Translations under genes and position numbers: made by a program
The notes under the pieces: generated by a model
Told to the model about the DNA's origin: nothing
What the model saw: the letters and a program-made list of their open reading frames with translations, nothing else
Databases searched by the model: none
Source of the DNA: Micromonospora_J zhanjiangensis
GTDB taxonomy: Bacteria > Actinomycetota > Actinomycetes > Mycobacteriales > Micromonosporaceae
Assembly: GCF_042650605.1 (NCBI RefSeq)
Contig: NZ_JBHSBN010000010.1
Span: 1 to 64,000 of the forward strand
Direction: 5' to 3'
Length of the DNA stretch: 64,000 nt
Part shown: piece after piece, positions 31,998 through 40,577 of the stretch
How positions within the stretch are numbered: position 1 is the stretch's first letter
Layout of the letters: every line of letters begins with the position of its first letter

Positions 31998-32843
31998 GTG
32001 GGGGTCCAGTCCCGACCGGACGAGTTGGGCGGTTCGCCGTTGCGCCGGCTCGACACCTCGGTGATGCATCCGGCCCGGCGGTACAACTACTGGCTGGGCG
32101 GCAAGGACAACTTCGCCGCCGACCGGGAGTCCGCCGAGCAGATCGCGTCGGTCTATCCGGCGGTCCGGACCGCGGCCCGGGAGAACCGCGCCTTCCTGCG
32201 CCGGGCGGTGCGGTTCCTGGTCGAGGAGGCGGGGGTCCGGCAGTTCCTCGACGTCGGCACCGGCATCCCGAGTGCGGACAACACCCACGAGGTGGCCCAG
32301 GCGTTGGCACCGGAGGCCCGGATCGTCTACGTCGACAACGACCCGATGGTGCTGGTGCACGCCCGCGCGTTGCTGACCAGCTCCAGCGCCGGTGCCACCG
32401 CCTACCTGGACGCCGACCTGCGCGACCCGACCGGCATCCTGGAGCACCCCGACCTGCGCGAGATGCTGGATCTGGACCGGCCGGTGGCGTTGATGCTGAT
32501 CGCCGTCGTGCACTTCATGTCCGACGAGGACCGTCCGTACGACCTGGTGGCCCGGCTGCTGGACGCGTTGCCGTCCGGCAGTTACCTGGCGATGACCCAC
32601 TTCACCGCCGACCTGCTGCCGCGGGAGGTGGTGGAGCGGTCGGCGGCGGCCGTCGCCGCCGGGCACTACAAGCCGGACGGTACGGCGCGGAGCCGGGCGG
32701 AGGTCGGCCGGTTCGTCGCCGGCCTGGACCTGGTCGAGCCCGGGATCGTGCCGGTCGCGGAGTGGCGCCCGGAGGTGCCGGCGGAGCAGCGGCCGGCGCG
32801 CGCCGACGCGTCGATCTACGGCCTGGTGGCCCGCAAGCCCTGA
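31998..32843 (+). CDS. SAM-dependent methyltransferase, DUF574 family
   Basis: A 281-residue protein from the GTG at 31998 (GGGGAGG upstream). The opening SVMHPARRYNYWLGGKDNFA and DRESAEQIASVYPAVRTAAR, then FLDVGTGIPSADNTHEVAQA (SAM-binding motif I), VYVDNDPMVLVHARALL and VALMLIAVVHFMSDEDRPYD are diagnostic for the actinomycete S-adenosylmethionine methyltransferases of PF04672. Dozens of paralogues occur per genome and substrates are mostly unknown, often secondary metabolites. The expansin gene follows 129 bases later on the same strand. Confidence 0.92.
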   Translation: MGVQSRPDELGGSPLRRLDTSVMHPARRYNYWLGGKDNFAADRESAEQIASVYPAVRTAARENRAFLRRAVRFLVEEAGVRQFLDVGTGIPSADNTHEVAQALAPEARIVYVDNDPMVLVHARALLTSSSAGATAYLDADLRDPTGILEHPDLREMLDLDRPVALMLIAVVHFMSDEDRPYDLVARLLDALPSGSYLAMTHFTADLLPREVVERSAAAVAAGHYKPDGTARSRAEVGRFVAGLDLVEPGIVPVAEWRPEVPAEQRPARADASIYGLVARKP

Positions 32844-32972
32844 CGTCGTACGGGACGCCGGGTCCGCCCTGGTTGACAAGCGGCGGGCGCGGTGCTGGCA
32901 TGGACACGCGCGACATCGCCGGGCATGGATGGGCAAAGCCATGACCACTGAACGCTGCCCGGAAGGCCTGCC

Positions 32973-34340
32973 ATGACCACCATCGTCCCGCGACCACGTG
33001 CCCGTCTGCTCGCCGTACTGGCCGGATGGGCGGTGCTGCTGCTGGCCGCGACGCAACTGCCGGCGTACGCCCTGGCACCGGTCGACCCGCCGGCACCGGT
33101 CACCGGCAACGCCACCTACTTCGACGGACTCGGCTCGCCGTACGGCGGGTGCGGGTTGCCGCAGTCCGAGTTGGACTCCCCGGACTTCGTCGCGCTGAAC
33201 GTCTACAACCTGCCGGGCGACTACAGCTCCTTCCCGGCCCGACCGATGCCGCCGGACCAGGCCGCCAAGATCGGGGCGTGGGACAACGGCCACAACTGTG
33301 GCCGGTTCGTGCAGGTCAGCATCGGTGACTACTGCACCGGCCTGAACGACGGCGCGGCCGGGCAGCCGTTCTGCCGCAACGGTTCCTGGGTGGCCGACGG
33401 CTACAACGGGGCGACCCTGACCATGGTGGTGGCGGACAGCTGCGGCGACCCGAACGCCTGGTGCCGGGACGACCCGTACCACCTCGACCTGTCCAAGGCG
33501 TCGCTCAACCGGTTCGCCCGCAACGGGACCCCGGTCGGTGACCTGTACCCGAACCACTGGGGCAACCGGCACGTCTCCTGGTCGTACGTGCCGGCGCCCG
33601 GTTACACCGGTGACATCCGGATCGGCTTCCTGCAGGGCGCCCAGCCGTACTGGCCGGCGATCGCCGTGTCGCACCTGGCCAACGGCATCCACGGGGTGGA
33701 GTACCTGGCGAACGGTGCCTGGCAGGCGGCGACCATGAACGGTGACATGGGCCAGTCGTACGTCCTCGGCGCCACCACCTCGGGCGGCAGCCAGTTCGAG
33801 ATCCGGGTCCGGGACGTGACCGGCCAACTCGTCAACGGCGGCCGGAGCTACCGGTTCGGGCTGCCGGCCTCCTGCGGCGGGCGGTGCTCCGCGGCGTACA
33901 CGTCGGTCAGCTACACCACGTCGGACGGCGGCGGACCGACCCCGACGCCGACCGCGACGGGCTCACCCGGCCCGACCCCGACCACGCCCGCGCCGACCAC
34001 CCCCGCGCCCACGACGCCCGCGCCGACCACGCCGGCTCCCGGTGGCGGCTGCACCGCCCGGTACGCGGTGACCGGATCCTGGTCCGGCGGCTTCCAGGCC
34101 GAGGTGACGGTCACCAACGCGGGGGCCGCCACCACCGGCTGGACCACCGATTTCAGCTTCCCCGGCGGGCAGCGGATCGCCAGTTCGTGGAACGCCACGG
34201 TCAGCCAGACCGGGCAACAGGTGACCGCCACCAACGCCGCCTACAACGGGAGGCTCGCCCCCGGCGCCAGCACCAGCTGGGGCCTGGTGGGCACCGGGGA
34301 CGCCGGCTCCCCACCGGCGGTGACCTGCACGGCCCGCTGA
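32973..34340 (+). CDS. Bacterial expansin-like protein with C-terminal CBM2
   Basis: A 455-residue secreted protein. Signal peptide 1-33; expansin domain 1 (double-psi barrel) about 45-195 with GNATYFDGLGSPYGGCG, VQVSIGDYC, MVVADSCGDPNAWC and the HxD motif HLDLSKASLNRFA (His170, Asp172); domain 2 (CBM63-like) about 200-300 with VSWSYVPAPGYTGDIRIGF; a Pro/Thr linker of repeated TTPAP; then a CBM2 from CTARYAVTGSWSGGFQAEVT to the end with SSWNATVSQTGQQVTATNAA. Expansins loosen cellulose networks without cutting them, and the CBM2 binds crystalline cellulose. It should work outside with the GH12 enzyme at 41766. Confidence 0.9.
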   Translation: MTTIVPRPRARLLAVLAGWAVLLLAATQLPAYALAPVDPPAPVTGNATYFDGLGSPYGGCGLPQSELDSPDFVALNVYNLPGDYSSFPARPMPPDQAAKIGAWDNGHNCGRFVQVSIGDYCTGLNDGAAGQPFCRNGSWVADGYNGATLTMVVADSCGDPNAWCRDDPYHLDLSKASLNRFARNGTPVGDLYPNHWGNRHVSWSYVPAPGYTGDIRIGFLQGAQPYWPAIAVSHLANGIHGVEYLANGAWQAATMNGDMGQSYVLGATTSGGSQFEIRVRDVTGQLVNGGRSYRFGLPASCGGRCSAAYTSVSYTTSDGGGPTPTPTATGSPGPTPTTPAPTTPAPTTPAPTTPAPGGGCTARYAVTGSWSGGFQAEVTVTNAGAATTGWTTDFSFPGGQRIASSWNATVSQTGQQVTATNAAYNGRLAPGASTSWGLVGTGDAGSPPAVTCTAR

Positions 34341-34419
34341 CCCGGCTCGGCAACCGCGGCGCCGGTCCCGGCCGGGCACGCCGCGCTCTTCGGGCCGGCA
34401 AAGGACAGGTGCGAACAGG

Positions 34420-34459
34420 GGAAGTCGGCCCCGCCCGGCAGCGGACGGGGCCGACTTCC
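34420..34459. terminator. Bidirectional hairpin terminator
   Basis: A perfect 14-bp stem, GGAAGTCGGCCCCG (34420-34433) with CGGGGCCGACTTCC (34446-34459), and a 12-base loop, between the convergent expansin and three-repeat genes. Confidence 0.8.
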
Positions 34460-34468
34460 GTCGTGCGG

Positions 34469-35338
34469 TCAGGAGGAACAGATCGCGTACGCGGTGATGA
34501 ACCAGTTGCCGGCGAACGCCGTGTTCTCCGCTCCGGTCACGATGACCGACGTGAGGTTCAGCACCGGGGTCAGGTCGTCGACGACCACGGCGCCGAGCGC
34601 ACCGGTGATCTCGGCGCCGGTGCCGTGCACCCGGGTGCCGGCCGGGCAGGTCGCGATGGTCGTCTTCGGGGAGAGCGAGTTCGTCGCGGTGTTCACCGCC
34701 ACCCGGGTCATCGTGGCCGCCGGGTTGCCGCAGATGGCGTACCCGGTGACGTTCCAGACCCCGGCGAACGCGACCCGTTCGGTCCCGGTCACCGTGGCGC
34801 CGGTGAGCCCGACGTTCGGGATCAGGTCGTCCAGCACCACGATCCCGGTCCCGCCGTTGATCGAGGCGCCCAGGCCGTAGAGCCGCAGGCCGGTCGGGCA
34901 GCCGGCGAAGACGGACTTCGAGTTGACCGAGTTGGTGGCGCTGGTGAAGAAGACCCGTTGCAGGTTCAGCGTCGGCAGGCCGCAGACGGCGTACACGGTC
35001 AACTGCCAGTTGCCGGCGAACGCGCCGACCTCGACGGCGGTGGCGAAGACGCTGGTCAGCGTGACGTTCGGCACCAGATCGTCGATCATCACCGCGCCGT
35101 TGGCGCCGGTGATCTCGGCACCGGTGCCGTAGACCTGCCGGCCGACCGGGCAGGCGACCGCGACGCTCTTGTTCACCGAGCTGAACCCGGTGGACGCCGC
35201 GACCCGGAAGGGGGCGGCGACCTGCGCGCCGACGTCGGCTCGGGCCGGCGCCACCCCGCTGAGCACCGTCGCGGCCAGGGCCAGGGCGATCGTCGCCGGG
35301 CCCGTCCGGCGCCAGCGCCGGAATCTGCTGTTGTCCAT
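34469..35338 (-). CDS. Exported protein of three 84-residue repeats, unknown family
   Basis: A 289-residue protein. A signal peptide (about 1-34, cut near PARA) is followed by three repeats, roughly 45-122, 127-204 and 210-288. Each runs like NKSVAVACPVGRQVYGTGAE, ITGANGAVMIDDLVPNVTLT and FAGNWQLTVYAVCG. Cys63/119, 147/203 and 231/287 are the only Cys, always 56 apart with a period of 84, so one disulfide per repeat is likely. I do not recognise a named family. A good ribosome site (AGGGAG) precedes the ATG, and a CebR-like box lies about 106 bases upstream, hinting at coregulation with cellulose-degrading genes. Confidence 0.8.
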   Translation of the reverse strand: MDNSRFRRWRRTGPATIALALAATVLSGVAPARADVGAQVAAPFRVAASTGFSSVNKSVAVACPVGRQVYGTGAEITGANGAVMIDDLVPNVTLTSVFATAVEVGAFAGNWQLTVYAVCGLPTLNLQRVFFTSATNSVNSKSVFAGCPTGLRLYGLGASINGGTGIVVLDDLIPNVGLTGATVTGTERVAFAGVWNVTGYAICGNPAATMTRVAVNTATNSLSPKTTIATCPAGTRVHGTGAEITGALGAVVVDDLTPVLNLTSVIVTGAENTAFAGNWFITAYAICSS

Positions 35339-35443
35339 CGGTAGGGACTCCCTTCACGGCTCACCACCGTCAGTCGATGGCGATGCCGGTCCAGCCTCAC
35401 CACGGCGGTCCGGATCGGATCCGGGTCGCGTCACGGTTGGTTG

Positions 35444-35457
35444 TGGGAGCGCTCCGC
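35444..35457. promoter_or_regulatory. CebR-like box upstream of the three-repeat protein
   Basis: TGGGAGCGCTCCGC matches TGGGAGCGCTCCCA at 12 of 14 positions, with the 12-base core intact. It is about 106 bases before the ATG at 35338 (minus strand) and 139 bases before the SARP gene start on the plus strand, so either could be the target. Confidence 0.4.
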
Positions 35458-35595
35458 CGACCGGTGCGGCGGCGGGTGACTGCTGTCGGCTGACCGACTT
35501 TGACCTGGTAGCGGCGTCTTTCGCCGGACATTCTGGCGCCGGGCGGGAGCGGCGGGTGACGGGAAGAGACGCCGGTCCACGGGAGGAGCCCGCCG

Positions 35596-38500
35596 ATGCC
35601 GCCGATGCCCGATCCGCCGTTGGGCCGGCCCTGCACCCTGGTCACGGCGGCCGCCGGCTACGGCAAGACGGCGACGGTCCGCCGGCTGCTGCGCGGTGCG
35701 CAGACCCACTGGTACGACCGCGCGGACGTCGCGTACCTGGTCGGGCCGCTGCTGGACGACCCCGCTGCCCTGGCCGCGACGCTGCGCCGGACGGTGCCGC
35801 CGGAACCGGTGCGGCGGCCGATCTGGCTGGTGCTCGACGACCTGCCCCGGTTGCCCGCCGACCGCCTCGGTCGCCTGCTGCAGGCGGCCGCCCGGCTGCC
35901 CGACGGGCTGCGCCTGGTGCTGCTGACCCGGCATCCGCCCGCCCCGCATGTCATCGGCGGCTGGCGACGCCGGGGTCTGCTGGACGTCCGTGGACCGGGT
36001 GATCTCGCGTTGACCCGGGACGGGATCATGACCCTGCTCGCCGGCCGGGTCGAGTGGTCGGAACCGGCGCTCGTGGACCGGGTGGCCGCCGTCACCGCGG
36101 GCTGGCCGGCGCTGGTGCGGCTGCTCGTGCGGTCCGGTCCGGCCGGGTGGCCCGTCCTCGACGGGTCCGGCCCCGGCCGGCCGCCCGCCGTCGGGTCGCC
36201 GGTGGCGGCCTTCCTGCTCGACGAGGTACTGCCGGAACTGCCCGCCGGGACCCGCCGGATTCTCCGCCGGGCCGTCCACCTCGATCCGGTGCACGCCGAA
36301 CTGCTCGGCGGTGCGGCCGGGCGGACCGGACCGGAACTGCGTCGGTTGGCCGATATCGGACTGCTGCTGCGGGACTCCGCAGACGACGCCCGCTACCGCC
36401 CGGTCCCGCTGGTCGCGGCGGTGCTCCGCCGGCACCTCCCGCTTCCGCCGGGACAACAACCCGGCCTGCACCGGCGGGCCGCCGACTGGTACGTCCGGCA
36501 CGGCCTGCCCGAGGCGGCACTGCACGCCTACCGGTCGGCCGGTGACCCCGTCGGCACCGCCCGGCTGCTCGAACACTCCGGCGCCGACCTGCTGCGGACC
36601 GGTGCGGCCGGGACGGTGCTGACCGTCGTACCGGGGTTGCCCGTCGGCCTGCGGTCGGCCCGGCTGCGCCGGCTGCGGGCGGACGCCCGGCGGATCACCG
36701 GTGACTGGGCCGGCGCGGTCGCCGACTACCGGGAACTGGCCGACCCGGACCGGCCGCTGGAACCGGCGCTGGCCTGGCGGCTGTGCCTGGTCCACTATCT
36801 GCGCGGCGCCCCGCACGAGGCGCTGGCGGCGTTCGCCGAGACGACCGTGGACGGGTCCGCCGACCACCGGCACGCCGAGGCGGCGCTGCTCGGATGGGCG
36901 GCCCTGGCGTACGGGGCCACCGGTGACGCCGCCGCCTGCGCGCAGGTGGCGGCCCGCGCCCGGGCCGCGGCCCCACCGGTCGAGGCCGGTCCGGCGTACG
37001 GCACCGGCCCGCCGGCCGGCGACGGCCCGGTGGACCGGGTCGGGGCGCCGGACGGACCCCCGGCGGCCGTGGTGCACGCGGTCGTCGAGGTGGCGGCGAG
37101 CCTCGCGGCCAAGCTGGCCGGCGACCGGTCTGCGGTGATCGGGCACCTCGGCGCCGCGCTCCGGCTGGTCCGGACGGCGGCCGACCCGGCACTGGAGGCG
37201 TGGATCCGGGTGCACCACTCGGCCGTGCTGTCCGACGCGGCCCGGTACGCCGAGGCGGCGGGCGAGGCCGACCTCGCCGTCGAGTTGGCCGGTACGGTCG
37301 GCCACCAGCCGGTGCTGGCGCTCGCCCTCGCCGCGGCGGGCACCGCGTTGGCCCGTACCGGTCGGCTGGACGAGGCGACGTCCCGGTACGAGCAGAGCAT
37401 CTCGCTGTGCCAGCGGATCGGCTCGCAGCAGGTGGCCTTCCCGCTGGTCCGACTCGGCGACCTGCACCTGCTGCGCGGGCGGGTGAGCCTGGCCCGGGCC
37501 GCGTACGAGGAGGCGGTCCGGATCGCCGAGGCGTACCGCAACGTCCGCGCGCTGGTGCCGGCCCTGGCCGGGCTGGCCCGGGTGGTCGCCGAGCGGGACC
37601 CGCGGGCCGCCCGCGCGCTGGCCGAGCGGGCCGTCGAACTGGCCCGCGGCCCCGACCTCACGGCGGCCCGGTGCGCCCTGGGTCGGGCGCTGCTGGCGGC
37701 AGCCGACCCGGCCGGCGCGGTCCGGGTCGCCGAGCACGCGGCCGACCAGGCCCGCCGGCATCACGACCCGGCGGGCCTGGCCGAGGCGCTGCGGCTGTGC
37801 GCCACCGGTACGGACGACCCCCGGCTGGCCCGGGCCGCCCTGGTCGAGGCGGTGGCGATCCTGCGCGCGGCGCAGGCCCCGGTGGACGTGGACCAGGTGA
37901 TCGTGCAGTTGGGCCGGCGCCCCGGGGCGAGTACCGCCGAGCGGGTGGAGGCGCGGGTGGCGGCCGACCGGCTGGCCGCCGTCGGCGTACCGGTGTCCGA
38001 GTCCGGCCCGGCGGACGCGGTGGTGATCCACACCCTGGGCCGGTTCGAGGTGCTGGTCGGCGGCGAGCCGGTGCCGGAGCCGGCCTGGCAGTCCCGCAAG
38101 GCCCGGCACCTGCTGCGGATCCTGGTCACCCGGCGCGGCCGACCGGCCGGTCGGGAGGAACTGGCCGAACTGCTCTGGCCGGGCTCGGACCCGGACCGGG
38201 CCCGGCACCGCCTCTCGGTGCTGCTGTCCACCCTGCGGGCGGTGCTCGACCCGCGGCGCCGGGCCCCGGCCGACCGGTACGTGCTCAGCAGCCGGACCGC
38301 CGTGGCGCTCGACCTGGAGAACCTGCACCTGGACGTCGAGCTGTTCCGCGGCGAGGCGGTCCACGGCCTGCGGTTGTTCGACCAGGGCGAGTCGGACGCC
38401 GCGCGCGGCGCACTGGTGCTGGCCGAGCGGCGGTACCGGGGCGACTTCCTGCTGGACCAGCCGTACGACGACTGGGCGGTGCCGGTCCGCGACGAGGCGC

Positions 38501-38763
38501 GCCGGTTGTACCTGCGGGTGGTGCTGGCGCTGGCCGCCATCGCCCGGCGCCGGAACGACCTGGAGGAGGCCGCCGAGCACCTGCGGCGGGCGCTGCGGAC
38601 CGAGCCGTACGACGAGGGGGCGCACCGGGAGCTGATAGCGGTGCTGACCGAGGCGGGTCGGCACGGCGAGGCCGAGCAGGCGTACGCCCGCTACGGCCGG
38701 GCGATGGCGGCGATCGGCGTGCCCCTCCGGCCGGTGTCGCGGCTCACCGTCGGGCCGGAATGA
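35596..38763 (+). CDS. Large SARP-type regulator with N-terminal STAND NTPase
   Basis: A 1055-residue protein from the ATG at 35596 (GGAGG 8 bases upstream). The N-terminus begins almost at the P-loop: CTLVTAAAGYGKTATVRRLL (MalT/STAND type), with a Walker-B-like PIWLVLDDLPRLP. A long alpha-helical TPR region occupies about 300-790. The DNA-binding part is at the C-terminus: HTLGRFEVLVGGEPVPEPAW, QSRKARHLLRILVTRRGRPA (winged helix, about 815-890) and a BTAD domain about 900-1045. This is the reverse of AfsR, whose SARP domain is N-terminal. Such proteins usually switch on neighbouring clusters; the targets here are unclear. Confidence 0.9.
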   Translation: MPPMPDPPLGRPCTLVTAAAGYGKTATVRRLLRGAQTHWYDRADVAYLVGPLLDDPAALAATLRRTVPPEPVRRPIWLVLDDLPRLPADRLGRLLQAAARLPDGLRLVLLTRHPPAPHVIGGWRRRGLLDVRGPGDLALTRDGIMTLLAGRVEWSEPALVDRVAAVTAGWPALVRLLVRSGPAGWPVLDGSGPGRPPAVGSPVAAFLLDEVLPELPAGTRRILRRAVHLDPVHAELLGGAAGRTGPELRRLADIGLLLRDSADDARYRPVPLVAAVLRRHLPLPPGQQPGLHRRAADWYVRHGLPEAALHAYRSAGDPVGTARLLEHSGADLLRTGAAGTVLTVVPGLPVGLRSARLRRLRADARRITGDWAGAVADYRELADPDRPLEPALAWRLCLVHYLRGAPHEALAAFAETTVDGSADHRHAEAALLGWAALAYGATGDAAACAQVAARARAAAPPVEAGPAYGTGPPAGDGPVDRVGAPDGPPAAVVHAVVEVAASLAAKLAGDRSAVIGHLGAALRLVRTAADPALEAWIRVHHSAVLSDAARYAEAAGEADLAVELAGTVGHQPVLALALAAAGTALARTGRLDEATSRYEQSISLCQRIGSQQVAFPLVRLGDLHLLRGRVSLARAAYEEAVRIAEAYRNVRALVPALAGLARVVAERDPRAARALAERAVELARGPDLTAARCALGRALLAAADPAGAVRVAEHAADQARRHHDPAGLAEALRLCATGTDDPRLARAALVEAVAILRAAQAPVDVDQVIVQLGRRPGASTAERVEARVAADRLAAVGVPVSESGPADAVVIHTLGRFEVLVGGEPVPEPAWQSRKARHLLRILVTRRGRPAGREELAELLWPGSDPDRARHRLSVLLSTLRAVLDPRRRAPADRYVLSSRTAVALDLENLHLDVELFRGEAVHGLRLFDQGESDAARGALVLAERRYRGDFLLDQPYDDWAVPVRDEARRLYLRVVLALAAIARRRNDLEEAAEHLRRALRTEPYDEGAHRELIAVLTEAGRHGEAEQAYARYGRAMAAIGVPLRPVSRLTVGPE

Positions 38764-39158
38764 ACCTTTTTCTGATATAAGCCGTTATCTGTCCATTTCG
38801 CCGTCGTGGACCGGCGTCGTTCGCGCGGGGTACGGGGCCTGGTCGCGCTGCTGGTCGGCGCGGCGATCGTGGTGGTGTCCGGCGAGCCGATCGCGGGCCC
38901 CGGAGACGGAGCGCGCGGCGCCGCCCGACCCGGGAGGTCCAGCGTCGCCGCGCTCCGGCCGTCTCCCACCCACGCAGCCGTACGGCGGTACGCCGGCGGG
39001 GACCTGGCTCGACCGACCCGGATCGGCCGCGTCGGCCTCGATGCGTTTCGTTCCCCGGTGAAGCGGGTCGGCAAACCTGCCGGACGGAAATCAGGTCGGT
39101 GTGTCACCCGGCCGGGACCAGCCGCCGGCCCCCTGCGGACGCGGGTTACCGTCACCGG
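38764..39158. other. Non-coding or weakly coding stretch
   Basis: About 395 bases. The left end (38765-38795) is notably AT-rich and promoter-like, with TATAAG near 38774. An open frame 38806-39162 would start with a hydrophobic, signal-like segment (GLVALLVGAAIVVVSGEPIA) but lacks a ribosome site and overlaps the hemerythrin start, so I leave it uncalled. Confidence 0.4.
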
Positions 39159-39710
39159 GTGAGTCAGTCCGTTCGACGTTCCCTGCACGAGCAGAGCCGG
39201 CCCCGGGCACCCCGCGCGGCGGACCGGGTGGCCCCCTCCGGCCGGTCGCATCTGGTCGCGATCCACGACCACCTGCGGCAGGAACTGGTCCAGATCCGCG
39301 AGGCGGTCGAGGCGGTCGCCGCCGGTGCCGCCGACGCGGCCGCCGCCCGGTCGGTGATCAACGATCTGACCATGCGGCAGAACTACTGGTCGCTCGGTGC
39401 GTTCTGCGCCGGCTACTGCCGGGTGCTGGGCATCCACCACACCATCGAGGACGAGCGGATGTTCGCCGACCTGCGCCGGGCCGACGACGGCCTCGGCCCG
39501 GTCCTGGACCGGCTCAGCGAGGAGCACGAGGTGATCGCGGCGCTGCTCACCGACCTGGACGACGCGGTGGTCGCGCTGGTCGCGGACCCGGCCGCGCTGC
39601 CCGGCGTACGGCAGGCCGTCGACCGGCTCGCCGAGGCGCTGCTGTCGCACCTGACGTACGAGGAGGAGGAGCTGGTCGAGCCGATCGAGCGGCTCGGCCT
39701 GCTGATCTGA
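39159..39710 (+). CDS. Hemerythrin-domain (HHE) protein
   Basis: A 183-residue protein from the GTG at 39159. A basic 30-residue N-terminus is followed by a four-helix bundle with the metal ligands of hemerythrin: HLVAIHDHLRQELVQIREAV, GIHHTIEDERMFADLRRADD (HxxxE), LSEEHEVIAALLTDLDD (H...D) and LSHLTYEEEELVEPIE (HxxxE). A di-iron centre that binds oxygen or NO is expected. The neighbouring aldo/keto reductase starts 53 bases later on the same strand and could share a transcript. Confidence 0.9.
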   Translation: MSQSVRRSLHEQSRPRAPRAADRVAPSGRSHLVAIHDHLRQELVQIREAVEAVAAGAADAAAARSVINDLTMRQNYWSLGAFCAGYCRVLGIHHTIEDERMFADLRRADDGLGPVLDRLSEEHEVIAALLTDLDDAVVALVADPAALPGVRQAVDRLAEALLSHLTYEEEELVEPIERLGLLI

Positions 39711-39763
39711 GGTATCCGGCCGGCGATGGCATGGACCGGGGCGGCCAGGGTAGGACAATTGCC

Positions 39764-40540
39764 ATGAGTTCCGACCAACCCACCGCTCCGCTGCCGTCCG
39801 GGGCCCGGATGCCGTTGCTCGGCTTCGGCACCTGGCAGCTCACCGGCAACGCGGCGTACGACGCGGTGCTGGCCGCGCTGACCGCGGGCTACCGGCACAT
39901 CGACACCGCCACCATGTACCGCAACGAGGACCAGGTCGGTCGGGCGGTGCGGGACAGCGGCGTACCCCGGGCGGACATCTTCATCACCACGAAGTGGCCA
40001 CCGGAACGCGCCGGCCGGGTCCGCGAGACGCTCGCCGCGAGCCTGGCGGCGCTGGACACCGACTACGTCGACCTCTGGCTGGTGCACGCCCCGCCGCGCA
40101 CCGACGACGTGGCGGTCTGGCGGGAGTTCATCGCCGCCCGCGACGAGGGACAGACCCGGTCGATCGGGGTGAGCAACTACGGTCTGGACCAGATCGACGC
40201 GCTGACCCGGGCGACCGGTGAGCTGCCGGCGGTCAACCAGATCCGGTGGAGCCCCACCCTGTACGACGCGAACCTGGCCGACGGGCACTCCGAACGCGGC
40301 GTGGTGCTGGAGGGCTACAGCGCCCTCAAGAACATCGACCTCGACGATCCGGTCCTGGTCCGGGTCGCCGACGCGCACGGGGTCACCCCGGCCCAGGTGG
40401 TGCTGCGCTGGCACCTCGACCACGGGTTCGTCGCGATCCCGAAGTCGGCCACGCCGGAGCGGATCCGGAGCAACCTCGACGTGTTCGGGTTCCGGCTGAC
40501 CGACGAGCAGATCGCCGAGATCGACGCCCTGGAACGCTGA
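39764..40540 (+). CDS. Aldo/keto reductase
   Basis: A 258-residue TIM-barrel oxidoreductase. The catalytic tetrad is visible: Asp in GYRHIDTATMYRNEDQVGRA (with Tyr), Lys in IFITTKWPPERAG and His in VDLWLVHAPPR. The NADPH-binding end has VAIPKSATPERIRSNLDVFG. It is most like the 2,5-diketogluconate reductase branch. The ATG at 39764 lacks a clear ribosome site. Substrate unknown. Confidence 0.92.
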   Translation: MSSDQPTAPLPSGARMPLLGFGTWQLTGNAAYDAVLAALTAGYRHIDTATMYRNEDQVGRAVRDSGVPRADIFITTKWPPERAGRVRETLAASLAALDTDYVDLWLVHAPPRTDDVAVWREFIAARDEGQTRSIGVSNYGLDQIDALTRATGELPAVNQIRWSPTLYDANLADGHSERGVVLEGYSALKNIDLDDPVLVRVADAHGVTPAQVVLRWHLDHGFVAIPKSATPERIRSNLDVFGFRLTDEQIAEIDALER

Positions 40541-40577
40541 CGCACCACGGTCGGTCGTCCCCCGACCCTGATATCGG

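Noticed and set aside
30228..33827. A very long antisense open frame across the haloperoxidase, methyltransferase and expansin genes
   Set aside because: Its sequence is Arg/Gly/Pro/His-rich without motifs, as expected for the off-frame of GC-rich genes; the recognisable proteins are in other frames.
35431..38664. A long antisense open frame opposite the SARP gene
   Set aside because: Low-complexity composition and no motif; a shadow of the high third-position GC in the SARP gene.
38806..39162. A frame with a signal-like N-terminus before the hemerythrin gene
   Set aside because: No ribosome site, no conserved sequence after the hydrophobic stretch, and it overlaps the hemerythrin start.
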